A stretch of 64,000 nt of DNA from Flammeovirgaceae bacterium SG7u.111 (GTDB taxonomy: Bacteria > Bacteroidota > Bacteroidia > Cytophagales > Flammeovirgaceae): positions 7,168,001 to 7,232,000 of the forward strand of contig CP139021.1 of NCBI GenBank assembly GCA_034044135.1. The letters run 5' to 3'. The stretch's first letter is position 1; the number at the start of each line of letters is the position of its first letter. The notes beneath the pieces are model-generated. The model made no database searches and was not told the origin of the DNA. It was given only the letters and a program-made list of their open reading frames with translations. This document shows, one piece after another, positions 8,351-17,356 of the stretch. The position numbers and the translations under genes were made by a program.

Positions 8351-11300
8351 CTATGGCCTTATTACTGCTACTATCTCCCTCAGAGGCTCTTTTCCTGATT
8401 CATTGAACTTCACTATACAGATGTAATTGCCAGGAGGAAGTGGCTTGCCAGAAAAATCGACAGCATTCCAATCGTTTTGATAGCCAGATGTTTTGAATAC
8501 TTCGAAACCCCATTTGTTGAGAATGGTCACTTCACCGTCTGGGAAGAATTCGATATTTTCAATATAAAGCACCTCGTTCATTCCATCGGCATTTGGTGTG
8601 ATCACGTTCATGATGGTCAGCTCCACATCGCTATCAATAATAGTAAGCGTAACTATAGCTGTGTTGTTTGTTTCATCTTCCTCATCTACTTCACCATCGG
8701 CATCAGCTACAAATATGAGGAAGTAGGTTCCTGGTTCTGTATCTACTGGCACGGTAAGGGCGAAGAATTTGCTATCCTCATCATTGAGGTCTAGCGAGCT
8801 TATATCTTGGGAAGAAACCTCAATATCATCGGCACCTAAGACTGTATCGGCAGATAAATACACCCTCATTGTGGTCGGTTGGGCTACCTCATCGCTGATA
8901 TTTAGCACAGCAGCTTGTGCCTGAACTGTTCCCCTACTGGTAATTTGACCGGGGGTAATACTGGCAGAAGAAATAACTAAATCTGGTTTTACCAACCTCA
9001 CTTCTATAGTAACTTCCGTTGGTGGGCTAATACAACCGGCAAACTCTTGGGTCACATAATAGGTAATAACCCCAGGCATAGAAGTATCAAAATCTGGCGG
9101 ATAGACTTCGCCCGTAAAAAGCGAATCGGTTAAGGTAGAATCAGAATACCATTTGATGATCACACCTGGTTCACTGCCGCTAGCCACTAAAGGCGTAGGC
9201 GGGTTTCCAAGTTTGATTACTGGCTGGTAAGAAACCTCTGGAGCACCTAAGTCCGGCCCTAAAGTAACTGGAGTTTCATCTGTAAAACCTGATGAAGTAT
9301 CGGTCACTCTAACCAAAGCAGCTCCATCTTTTGTCCAAACTATTCGAACCGGGTTATCAGTAGTCTCACCTAAAATAGTACCACCAACTACTTCCCATAT
9401 AAATGACCCATCTATTGGTTCTGCTGAATAGGTAACTGTATCTCCCATACAGGCAATATCAGAGCCTATGATACTTACAGGGTCGCCAATAATAATTTCA
9501 ACAGGTCTGCTGTATAATACTAGACCAGGTACATCAGGGTTAGTTATCTCTGCCCAATACAAACCTGCATCTTCAGCTTGTACATCAGTCAGATCAAATG
9601 TATTCACATTTAAAACCATTATTTCCACTCCGTCTTTGAACCACTTATAGCTACTAGTAGTAATAAATGGATCAATTTCAAGGTCAATGGTATAGTCGTC
9701 ACCAATGTCAAGGTTAACCGATCCGCCAGGACCTACACTATCTTGGGGCGAATACTGATCTTCGCCTATGTCAAAATATTTTATATTGTCAGGAAGAAAG
9801 TCTTCAAAAGTCAACTGGTTATCTTGTATAAATACGATGACACTATCGAGCGACTCCATATCAGGCAAGCCAGTAAATTGGTTTTCGTTCAAAAGCAATA
9901 CCCTGAGGCTATCCATCTGAGTAAATTCAACAGGAACATCTCCACTCAATGAATTACTCGTAAGGAATAACTCCACCAAGTTGTCCATATCCGCAATCTC
10001 TGGAGGGACATTGGAAATTTGGTTATTTGAAAGGTTGAGCGAATACAAAGAATCTAACTCGGCAATTTCGGCAGGAATAGTTCCGCTAAAAGCGTTATTG
10101 CTCAATGAAAGATCAACAAGGCTTGTCATATCTCCAATTTCTTCGGGGAGTTCATCGTCCAGCTGGTTTTGATCTAGCCATAGAACCGTAAGGCTAGCTA
10201 ACTTTCCAAACTCTTTTGGGAAATTCCCTTCAAGCTGATTGTTAAATAGAGATAAAGTATCGAGCATAAAGAGTTTACCAAGTTCCTCAGGAATAGTATC
10301 GCTCAAAGTATTATTCTCCATTTTCAATACCCTTAAGTTCACTAGGTCTCCAAGCTCGCTAGGAATTTCTCCTGATAAAACATTATCGGCAAGTACCAGT
10401 CTTTCCAGACTTACTATTGACCCAAGTTCGGCAGGCACTTCACCATTTAAGTTATTTCCAGTTAAATCCAGCTCATCTACACAACCCAAAGCATTGGTAC
10501 TTACACCATGCCAAGTGCTCATAAGTGTATCTAAGTTCCAAGTCTCCACCCAGTTGCCTCCGTTGGTACTATTATACAAAGTAACCAAAGCAAGTGAGTC
10601 GTCAACCCGGCAAGAAAGATCTGTTACAATAATTTCTACAGGGCGGGTATTAAGTGTAAGCGTTGGCGCAGACAGGTTTGTCACGACAACAGTATAAATT
10701 CCTTCATCAGCTTCTTGGGCATCGTTTATTGGAAGTTTATTTTCATTTGGCGCACCAACTATTTCTACACCGTCTTTAAACCAAGTATAGACATTCCCTT
10801 CTACTGTAGCATCAAAACCTAAATCTATCGTATAATTTTCTCCTGGGTTCAAAAATACAGTTCTCGCCTCTCCAATACTATCTTGAGGTGCATAAGCAAG
10901 ACCAGTGTTCAATACATTATTAGGAAGTAAATCTTCAAAAGTGAGTTGATTATTGATAATAATGATATTATCAATATTCGTGTACGTATCTAGGTCGTCG
11001 GGAAGCTCATCGTAAAGGTTTCTACTCAAGTTCAATGTCTCTAAGTTTGCCAAGTTCCGAAGTTCCTCGGGCAGTTCCCCTCCCAAGCTATTGTCCCTCA
11101 GATCAAGTGTCCGCAAATTACTCAAGCCTCCAAAGCTTGACGGGATTTCTCCACTTAGGTTATTTCTACTCAGGTTAAGAACCTCAAGAGCCGAAAGCGA
11201 ACCTAACGACGCAGGAATTTCCCCGCTCAGGTCGTTCGATGACAAATTCATTTCTCTCAGGTTGGCCAATGAGCCCAAGGTAGCCGGAATAGGTCCGGAA

Positions 11301-11725
11301 AGTTCATTTTCACTGAGGTTGAGCCTTTGCAAGTTCGTAAGATTACCCATATTCGGGATCGTGTCGCTCAGGTTGTTTTTATCTAGAAAAAGATCTTCGA
11401 GCAGGGAAAGGGAATCGATTTCTGGAGGGATAGAGCCTGTTAGCCCATTGTCGGTCAGCCTGATGCTTATCACGCAAGTATCGGCGTTTACCTCCACACC
11501 AAACCATTCAGTTATAGGAGTATTCAGGTCCCAAGTAGTTTTCCAGCTTGCCCCGTCGGTAGCATTGTAGAGCGCCACCAAAGACTCCCTATCGTTGCAG
11601 GCACCTTGGGCAAAAGAGGAATGCGAAGTAGCCAATAATACTAGCAACAGAGGTAAAAGCAGTATTTTTTTGACAACAGCGAGCTCAACTAACTGAAGCT
11701 TATTGGTAAATACTTTCTTGTTCAT
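8351..11725 (-). CDS. Giant LRR/Ig/CARDB surface protein with T9SS type B sorting domain
   Basis: 1124 residues, secreted. Signal peptide 1-40 (ILLLPLLLVLLATSHSSFAQ). Module 1: plant-type LRRs (L-x-x-L-x-L-x-x-N-x-L-S-G-E-I-P) about 86-265 and an Ig-like domain about 280-367. Module 2 repeats the arrangement at about 372-746. A PKD/Ig-like domain (750-825), a further Ig-like stretch, a CARDB-like domain (912-1028) and a gliding-type C-terminal domain (1040-1124, ITPNADGMNE ... ILNKWGFEVF ... PPGNYICIVK) follow. It is expected to be exported by type IX secretion with the adjacent PorP/SprF protein, and probably acts in adhesion or matrix binding. The longer frame from TTG at 11764 is not preferred. 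Confidence 0.92.
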   Translation of the reverse strand: MNKKVFTNKLQLVELAVVKKILLLPLLLVLLATSHSSFAQGACNDRESLVALYNATDGASWKTTWDLNTPITEWFGVEVNADTCVISIRLTDNGLTGSIPPEIDSLSLLEDLFLDKNNLSDTIPNMGNLTNLQRLNLSENELSGPIPATLGSLANLREMNLSSNDLSGEIPASLGSLSALEVLNLSRNNLSGEIPSSFGGLSNLRTLDLRDNSLGGELPEELRNLANLETLNLSRNLYDELPDDLDTYTNIDNIIIINNQLTFEDLLPNNVLNTGLAYAPQDSIGEARTVFLNPGENYTIDLGFDATVEGNVYTWFKDGVEIVGAPNENKLPINDAQEADEGIYTVVVTNLSAPTLTLNTRPVEIIVTDLSCRVDDSLALVTLYNSTNGGNWVETWNLDTLMSTWHGVSTNALGCVDELDLTGNNLNGEVPAELGSIVSLERLVLADNVLSGEIPSELGDLVNLRVLKMENNTLSDTIPEELGKLFMLDTLSLFNNQLEGNFPKEFGKLASLTVLWLDQNQLDDELPEEIGDMTSLVDLSLSNNAFSGTIPAEIAELDSLYSLNLSNNQISNVPPEIADMDNLVELFLTSNSLSGDVPVEFTQMDSLRVLLLNENQFTGLPDMESLDSVIVFIQDNQLTFEDFLPDNIKYFDIGEDQYSPQDSVGPGGSVNLDIGDDYTIDLEIDPFITTSSYKWFKDGVEIMVLNVNTFDLTDVQAEDAGLYWAEITNPDVPGLVLYSRPVEIIIGDPVSIIGSDIACMGDTVTYSAEPIDGSFIWEVVGGTILGETTDNPVRIVWTKDGAALVRVTDTSSGFTDETPVTLGPDLGAPEVSYQPVIKLGNPPTPLVASGSEPGVIIKWYSDSTLTDSLFTGEVYPPDFDTSMPGVITYYVTQEFAGCISPPTEVTIEVRLVKPDLVISSASITPGQITSRGTVQAQAAVLNISDEVAQPTTMRVYLSADTVLGADDIEVSSQDISSLDLNDEDSKFFALTVPVDTEPGTYFLIFVADADGEVDEEDETNNTAIVTLTIIDSDVELTIMNVITPNADGMNEVLYIENIEFFPDGEVTILNKWGFEVFKTSGYQNDWNAVDFSGKPLPPGNYICIVKFNESGKEPLREIVAVIRP

Positions 11726-12335
11726 ATTCTCTTTAGTTGTTTTATAGTTTTTTCGAAGTTGCAAAAAGCAGAGCTTGCGTATAATTTCTTCATCAATACT
11801 ACATCTGCAGTACCCTATTTATTAATCAGTAAACTGTTTAGTGCAAGAGTGGTTCTTAATTTCTTTCTTGAAAAGAGCCACCAATATAGGTTAGTTAAAA
11901 TGTAGCTGAAATTATTCGAAGATAAGAAAACCTTACATAAGTACTGTTTTACTACCAATCTTCACTATATCATCAAAAACCATTCAAATTATAGTTCTTC
12001 AGTGCAAAGACTCTTTTTTTGCATAAAAAGAAGGAATCATATTCGTAAAAAAATATACAAAATTCTCAAATAGATACAACAAACTTACATATTGAGAATG
12101 CAAAATGCATTATGAGCCTTGGGCTTATTAACTGTTTTTAAGCAATCAAATATTAACAAGTGACCTGTCAGGTTTTCTCGTTTTATTTACGATAACAGAA
12201 AAATATTTGGGAAAGAAATAAGAAGCTGTTCACCACAAATGTTTAGGTGAAGAGCGTGGCGAAAGCTATTTTTGCTTACATTTCACAAAACCAAATACAA
12301 CCCGAGCAGCACTGCCTAAACCAAAAACACAGCAC
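11726..12335. other. 610-bp divergent spacer between the surface protein and recJ
   Basis: AT-rich, without a credible gene. It must hold the promoters for both divergent units. The recJ side has a TAnnTTTG match at 12267-12274. A short palindrome ACCTGTCAGGT lies at 12163-12173. Nothing else is evident. Confidence 0.5.
12267..12274 (+). promoter_or_regulatory. Candidate -7 element of recJ
   Basis: TATTTTTG matches TAnnTTTG, 62 bp before the recJ ATG. No clear -33 TTG at the expected distance. Confidence 0.3.
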
Positions 12336-14048
12336 ATGGAGAAAAGATGGGATTTTAAAGCAATACCTGAGGAAGAGTTGATCGATTCGCTTTCGGAAGA
12401 AATTAACGTAAGCAAACCAATGGCAACTATTTTGTGCCAAAGGGGAATCTCTACCTTCGAGCAAGCCAAGGCTTTTTTCCGCCCCCAGCTCTCCGACCTG
12501 CACGACCCTTGGCTCATGAAAGACATGGACATTGCCATCGACCGCATCAACAAAGCCATCGAAAACGAGGAGAAAATATTGATTTATGGCGATTATGACG
12601 TGGATGGCACTACATCGGTTGCTTTGGTTTTTGGGTATCTCAACAAATTTTACCAAAAACTCGACTTTTACGTACCCGACCGCTACAAGGAAGGCTACGG
12701 AATTTCCCAAAGAGGAGTTGATTATGCTCACCAAGAAGGTGCTAGCCTCATTATCGCCTTGGACTGCGGAATAAAAGCGTTGGACAAAGTAGAATATGCC
12801 AAGAAATTTGGGATTGACTTTATCATCTGCGACCACCACAACCCCGGCGAGAATCTTCCAAAAGCAGTCGCCGTACTTGACCCCAAGCGCAAAGACTGTC
12901 CGTACCCATTCAAAGAACTTTCGGGCTGCGGAATTGGCTACAAGCTCTTGCAGGCCCTTGCCCAAACAAGGAACTTGCCTCAAGAAGATTTACTCGAAAT
13001 GCTCGATCTTCCTGCCATCAGCTCGGCCTGCGACATCGTTCCGCTCAACGGGGAAAACAGGATTTTGGTGAAATATGGCCTAGAACTGCTCAACGAAGAA
13101 CCAAGAACTGGGTTGAAAGCGCTGATTGTTACCACGGCTAGGGAAGGAACAATTGATGTAAATTCGATGGTATTTGGCCTTGGACCAAGGATAAACGCCG
13201 CTGGCAGAATTGCCCACGCAAACCAAGCCGTAAAACTACTTTTGTCGGAAGACGAAGAAGAAGCGCAGGACATTGCCAAACAGGTAAACAACAATAACAC
13301 CCTCCGAAAGACTTTTGATGAGAGCATCACAGGAGAAGCTTTGGCGCTGATTGAAGAGCATGTTGCCCCAGATGCAACTTCGTCGGTACTTTACAAATCG
13401 GATTGGCACAAAGGGATTGTGGGGATTGTGGCTTCTAGGTGTATTGAAAAGTATTACCGACCGACCATTATCCTAACCGAATCGAATGGGAAGGCGACTG
13501 GCTCTGCCCGCTCGGTAGATGGATTCGATTTGTACGAAGCAATTTCCGAATGTTCTGAATTTTTGGAGCAGTACGGCGGGCACAAGCATGCAGCGGGAAT
13601 GACGCTGCAAATTGAAAATATAAAGGGCTTTGCCGAAAAGTTTGAGGAAGTGGTAAGCTCACGTATTACCCCAGAACAGCTCGTCCCAAAAATCAATATC
13701 GATCTTCAAATCGACCTAGATCAAATCAACTATAACTTTTACAAGGTAATGAGGCAAATGGCACCTTTCGGTCCTGCCAACATGCACCCTGTATTTGTTT
13801 CCGAAGTTGTTTGTTCCGAAGGTCATTGGAAACTTTTGAAAGAAAAGCATCTGAAACTTTCGGTTAGGCAAGAAGGAACAGATCGCTATTTCAATGCTAT
13901 TGGCTTTAGTATGGAAGAGTTTTATGATCAGATTGAGCCAGAAGTCCCTTTCTTAATTTGCTACAATATAGAAGAGAATATATTTAGGGGGGAGAAGTCT
14001 TTACAGCTCCATCTCAAGGATTTGAAATTCCCCAACCACCAAGCTTAA
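12336..14048 (+). CDS. recJ: Single-stranded-DNA-specific exonuclease RecJ
   Basis: 5'-3' ssDNA exonuclease of the DHH family, acting in RecF-pathway recombination and mismatch repair. 570 residues, full length. DHH motif I GDYDVDGTTS at 85-94, DCG at 143-145 and DHHNP at 166-170 provide the metal ligands. The DHHA1 motifs KGIVGIVASR, GSARSVDGFDL and GGHKHAAGM follow, then the C-terminal OB-like region. The stop overlaps the stop of the convergent DUF4846 gene by 4 bp (14045-14048), with no terminator between them. Confidence 0.97.
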   Translation: MEKRWDFKAIPEEELIDSLSEEINVSKPMATILCQRGISTFEQAKAFFRPQLSDLHDPWLMKDMDIAIDRINKAIENEEKILIYGDYDVDGTTSVALVFGYLNKFYQKLDFYVPDRYKEGYGISQRGVDYAHQEGASLIIALDCGIKALDKVEYAKKFGIDFIICDHHNPGENLPKAVAVLDPKRKDCPYPFKELSGCGIGYKLLQALAQTRNLPQEDLLEMLDLPAISSACDIVPLNGENRILVKYGLELLNEEPRTGLKALIVTTAREGTIDVNSMVFGLGPRINAAGRIAHANQAVKLLLSEDEEEAQDIAKQVNNNNTLRKTFDESITGEALALIEEHVAPDATSSVLYKSDWHKGIVGIVASRCIEKYYRPTIILTESNGKATGSARSVDGFDLYEAISECSEFLEQYGGHKHAAGMTLQIENIKGFAEKFEEVVSSRITPEQLVPKINIDLQIDLDQINYNFYKVMRQMAPFGPANMHPVFVSEVVCSEGHWKLLKEKHLKLSVRQEGTDRYFNAIGFSMEEFYDQIEPEVPFLICYNIEENIFRGEKSLQLHLKDLKFPNHQA

Positions 14049-14998
14049 AACCGCTTGAGATCAGAAGAAGTAAATCGCCATTCGGGAGTGATGAGCATTC
14101 CCGATTCTTTTATTTTTTCTACTTCGTACCAAGCACCAAGAGTTTGGTCAGTAGGGTTTACCAGCACGTGAATATCTTGGGCAGGCATATAGCTTTGGGC
14201 GAGCATTATCACTTTTTTACCAGAAGTAGAAACTGCCATGTCCACCACTATTATGGCATGCCCTGGAAAACCTCCTTGTATAAATACATCTCCGATTTCT
14301 ACCTCCGAAATAGCTACCGGCTTTAGCTCCTTACTGAGCGAGGCTGTACCTGCATACATAAATATCCAAGTCATGTATTTTCTGAGGCTAGTATGCGTCC
14401 CGTTTGAAGAAGATGAAGCTACCCAAAGTGCCTTATTTCCCTTTACGGAAATCTTATAGCCATTTTTCCATTTTGCAAACGGCATATTTTGTCCATTGGT
14501 AAAGTTGAAATGGATGTTATCATATTTTTTTACAGAATAAAGATATTCCGCCCTTAGCCTCATTACCGCATCGGCACATTGCTGCAAATCCCTTTTGCCC
14601 ACATCTATATTTACTACCGCGGCATGGTGACCTTGGGAGTATTTCTTGTCCCCGTTATATAACCTAACTTCTGACCCCTTGGGTTTTAAGGGTAAAAAAC
14701 GAAGCCATTCACCATAGCTATTGGCTTTTTCATCGCTGCGTGTATAATTTGCTGGAGGGGCGATTTTTGAAATACGTTCTTTCTCACCATTCTCCGTGTC
14801 TAACCATAAGTACCTCGGATTGCCTTTGGGCAAAGAATCGCTCCCAACTTCGGGTATTACTGCTTTAGAACCTTTCTCTGGCACAGCAGCTATGGGCGCA
14901 GATTGCTGTTGAGTACAAGAAAGTAAAAACAGCAATAGCGATGTAAAAAGAAAAATGCGATACATATTTTGGGAAGTTGATTTTATGTTCATCCGCAT
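14045..14998 (-). CDS. DUF4846 family lipoprotein
   Basis: 317 residues with a lipoprotein signal (RIFLFTSLLLFLLSC, lipobox LLSC). The body matches DUF4846 features: YGEWLRFLPLKPKGSEVRLYNG, a central HHAAVVNIDVG, the QCADAVMRLRAEYLY segment, and a C-terminal GDVFIQGGFPGHAIIVVDMA stretch resembling a papain-like His/Cys fold, although no catalytic Cys is apparent. Function is unknown. ATG at 14998 is listed; an internal ATG at 14965 would give a tighter lipoprotein signal and is equally likely. Confidence 0.75.
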   Translation of the reverse strand: MRMNIKSTSQNMYRIFLFTSLLLFLLSCTQQQSAPIAAVPEKGSKAVIPEVGSDSLPKGNPRYLWLDTENGEKERISKIAPPANYTRSDEKANSYGEWLRFLPLKPKGSEVRLYNGDKKYSQGHHAAVVNIDVGKRDLQQCADAVMRLRAEYLYSVKKYDNIHFNFTNGQNMPFAKWKNGYKISVKGNKALWVASSSSNGTHTSLRKYMTWIFMYAGTASLSKELKPVAISEVEIGDVFIQGGFPGHAIIVVDMAVSTSGKKVIMLAQSYMPAQDIHVLVNPTDQTLGAWYEVEKIKESGMLITPEWRFTSSDLKRF

Positions 14999-15071
14999 CC
15001 TTACTTAGGATGTAAACTACTTTACATTTTTTTAACCCTACAATTTTCAACAAAGCTTAGCTTAAGAGCCC

Positions 15072-15079
15072 TATATTTG
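15072..15079 (+). promoter_or_regulatory. Candidate -7 element of the DUF4625-like lipoprotein gene
   Basis: TATATTTG is a full match to TAnnTTTG, 33 bp before the ATG. No TTG is seen at the -33 position. Confidence 0.4.
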
Positions 15080-15111
15080 TACATCCATTTTATAAAAAGC
15101 AAAGAGGTTTC

Positions 15112-15843
15112 ATGAGAGTTTCATACGTTTTTATTTGCATGGCAATATTGTGGGCAAGTTCCTGCCTTGAAGAAGACACTACTCCACCAGATGTAGAAGG
15201 GCTTACGCTAACTACAGGTGAGGGTTACGTTCAAGATGCCACTTCCGAAACAGTAAACATTCCTGGGGATATCAGAATAGAGGGGGCTTTCTCGGACGAT
15301 GTGCTTTTACTTCAATTCATCACTACATTAGATGCAAATTTTGAAACTAATTATCCTCTTTCTAACCAAACTAGCATCACTCAGGTAGATACGTTTTATA
15401 TAGCTGGAAATGCGAGTGTGGCAGACAGAAAACTAACAGTAAGCAATGAAGCGGCAAGTGGCAAATACACCCTAAACTTCGTAGCATCGGACGAGCGCGA
15501 AAATGAGGCTAACCTAGGCCCTTTTGAAATTAATATCCAAAACAACTTGCCCTTTATTGGGCTAAACATGCCTACAACAGATAGCGTTGCTCTTCCTCAA
15601 AGTGAGGTTTTAAATATAGAAGGACTTGTTAGTGCCCATGAAAATCTTAGCACCTTGACTATCGAACTTACTACCGATTCAACAGAGTTTTTGGTTGGAA
15701 GCTTTTCCGATATAAAAGAGCTAACATTCACCATTGATACTAGCTATACATCCACTGAAAAGGGGCTGCACGAGTTAGTAATATCTGCTGAAGACAGCTT
15801 AGGCAACAAATCTGAACAGAGAAGCCTTGTCAATTTCTTATAA
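15112..15843 (+). CDS. DUF4625-like lipoprotein
   Basis: 243 residues. The signal MRVSYVFICMAILWASSC ends in lipobox ASSC, followed by an acidic linker EEDTTPPDVEGL. Two tandem Ig/FN3-like beta-sandwich regions are suggested by alternating hydrophobic strands. The phrases DTTPPxV, IRIEGAFSDDVLL and YTLNFVASDERENE are typical of Bacteroidota DUF4625 proteins, which are predicted to be surface-exposed and beta-rich. Role unknown. It stands alone and converges on the MOSC gene with only 7 bp between the stops. Confidence 0.65.
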   Translation: MRVSYVFICMAILWASSCLEEDTTPPDVEGLTLTTGEGYVQDATSETVNIPGDIRIEGAFSDDVLLLQFITTLDANFETNYPLSNQTSITQVDTFYIAGNASVADRKLTVSNEAASGKYTLNFVASDERENEANLGPFEINIQNNLPFIGLNMPTTDSVALPQSEVLNIEGLVSAHENLSTLTIELTTDSTEFLVGSFSDIKELTFTIDTSYTSTEKGLHELVISAEDSLGNKSEQRSLVNFL

Positions 15844-15850
15844 CAAAAAC

Positions 15851-16654
15851 TTATTCCAAGACTTCCAACTTATCTCCCAGCGCTACTTTTGAGCCGCTTT
15901 CGCAAAGTAGGTTTTGCCCAAACATAATTTTCTTTCCAACTTTTCTGTAGCTAGCCAAGGTCTTTAAGGGTTCCTTCCCTTTTTCCCCTGTAAGCGGGTC
16001 GACCGTGGTGAGGACGCAACGGGCACATGGCTTTGAAACTGAAAAAACTGCTTCACCTATTCTAATTTTTTTCCAACCATCTTCTTGGAATGCTTCCCCA
16101 CCACTCACTACAATGTTTGGCCTGAACCTTTCCATACCAACAGGAGTATCTAAGCGAGAATTGAGATCTGCTAAAGACGCTTCTGATATCAATAAAAAAG
16201 GAAAACCATCGGCAAAGCTTACCAATTTTTCACCTGGGTTATAATCCTTTTCCACCAACCTTTCGCTAATATCTGGCATATACACTACTTGGCATTCCTT
16301 GTCCAAAAACTCACTCATCCACCTGTTTAGTTTTTCATCGGGAGCTATAGCTTCACATTCATCGCCCCACACTTCCACTTCTACCGTTTTGCCCATCGTC
16401 GGCTCTGAGGTAAAAGCGTAAGCCCCCATGTTGGGAGCATGAATTTCAATTTTACCATCTTTTAGCTGAGTTTCAACCAGGGCAAGTTGGGTAAAAACCC
16501 GCTGTGTCAAAAATTGTCCCTCCATGTCCGTTATCATCCACCTCCGATCATGCGCAAAGCCTGTCTGGCTAATTGTAGCTTTGGGAACAGAAATGCCTTT
16601 TGCAGACTTGAGAGGGAAAACAGTAAGTGAGCTGACAGTTATTTTGCTATCCAT
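15851..16654 (-). CDS. MOSC domain protein (YcbX/mARC-like)
   Basis: 267 residues. An N-terminal MOSC beta-barrel domain (SLTVFPLKSAKGISV ... GFAHDRRWMITD) is followed by the MOSC domain. The conserved cysteine expected to ligate molybdenum is in the PCARCVLTTVDPLTG motif. Homologues reduce N-hydroxylated compounds using molybdenum cofactor. This protein lacks a fused ferredoxin domain, so an external electron donor would be needed. The start overlaps the end of the upstream gene by 8 bp. Confidence 0.88.
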   Translation of the reverse strand: MDSKITVSSLTVFPLKSAKGISVPKATISQTGFAHDRRWMITDMEGQFLTQRVFTQLALVETQLKDGKIEIHAPNMGAYAFTSEPTMGKTVEVEVWGDECEAIAPDEKLNRWMSEFLDKECQVVYMPDISERLVEKDYNPGEKLVSFADGFPFLLISEASLADLNSRLDTPVGMERFRPNIVVSGGEAFQEDGWKKIRIGEAVFSVSKPCARCVLTTVDPLTGEKGKEPLKTLASYRKVGKKIMFGQNLLCESGSKVALGDKLEVLE

Positions 16655-17069
16655 GATTTAATATTTTTTCGATGATTGGAATAATTTGATCTTCGCTTTC
16701 TAGTTCAAAAAGCATTTCTTTCTTTACTAGTTTAAGCATTTTATCTAACATCGGGTGATTTCCTACTTTCACAAAAAACATCTCTCCTTTTTTCTTCACC
16801 AAGATGCTTACTATCGTTTTAATGATACCCAATTCTTCAGCATCATTAAGAGATAACACCAAAACAATAGGTTTTGACTCTTCGATGAGCTGTTTTGCAT
16901 AGGTTAGCATTGATTGGTCGGAGTGGTTATCAACATCAAAGAAAGGTATATGTTTATATCTCGCTTTGAAAGAAACAGCCCAATCCTTTTGATAAGAATA
17001 ATCCAAGCCATTGTTCAACTCTCCATAAAAAAGCAACCTTGATGTGTTATCCATGTTAGTTTGATTCAA
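16647..17069 (-). CDS. Conserved hypothetical protein, STAS-like pattern
   Basis: 140 residues, soluble, alpha/beta. A central segment (PIVLVLSLNDAEELGIIKTIVSILVKKK) followed by FFVKVGNHPMLDKMLKLV resembles the strand-helix order of STAS/anti-anti-sigma-like domains, but the similarity is weak and not claimed as a family. It precedes and overlaps the MOSC gene by 8 bp (shared ATGGATAG), so the two are probably cotranscribed. An alternative ATG lies 15 bp inside at 17054. Confidence 0.55.
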   Translation of the reverse strand: MNQTNMDNTSRLLFYGELNNGLDYSYQKDWAVSFKARYKHIPFFDVDNHSDQSMLTYAKQLIEESKPIVLVLSLNDAEELGIIKTIVSILVKKKGEMFFVKVGNHPMLDKMLKLVKKEMLFELESEDQIIPIIEKILNHG

Positions 17070-17356
17070 AAAAATCCTTTGATTGACTAGTGATGTTTAA
17101 ATTTTTCTACCTAAACTTGAGAAGAGGTTTTGTACACGGCTCCATAACTATTTTTTTTACCACCCTCAGAAAGTTTTTTCCAAAAATGAGAATCTTCATC
17201 TGAAATCAAGATAACTAACAGGTAATAAAGATCTTTTTGTACAGTTTTGTAGAAATATGTATTTTGGCATTGGATTTTCTTATGAATAAATAGCACCTAC
17301 CCAAGAGGTATGGCAAACTAGCTAGGCAATTAATCAATTAAACCAAGGGAATTAAC

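Noticed and set aside
12276-12983. 235-codon frame antisense to recJ
   Set aside because: Shadow frame of a confirmed gene; no independent motif.
17111-17296. 61-codon minus-strand frame
   Set aside because: Low-complexity composition, no conserved features, and placed in an AT-rich spacer.
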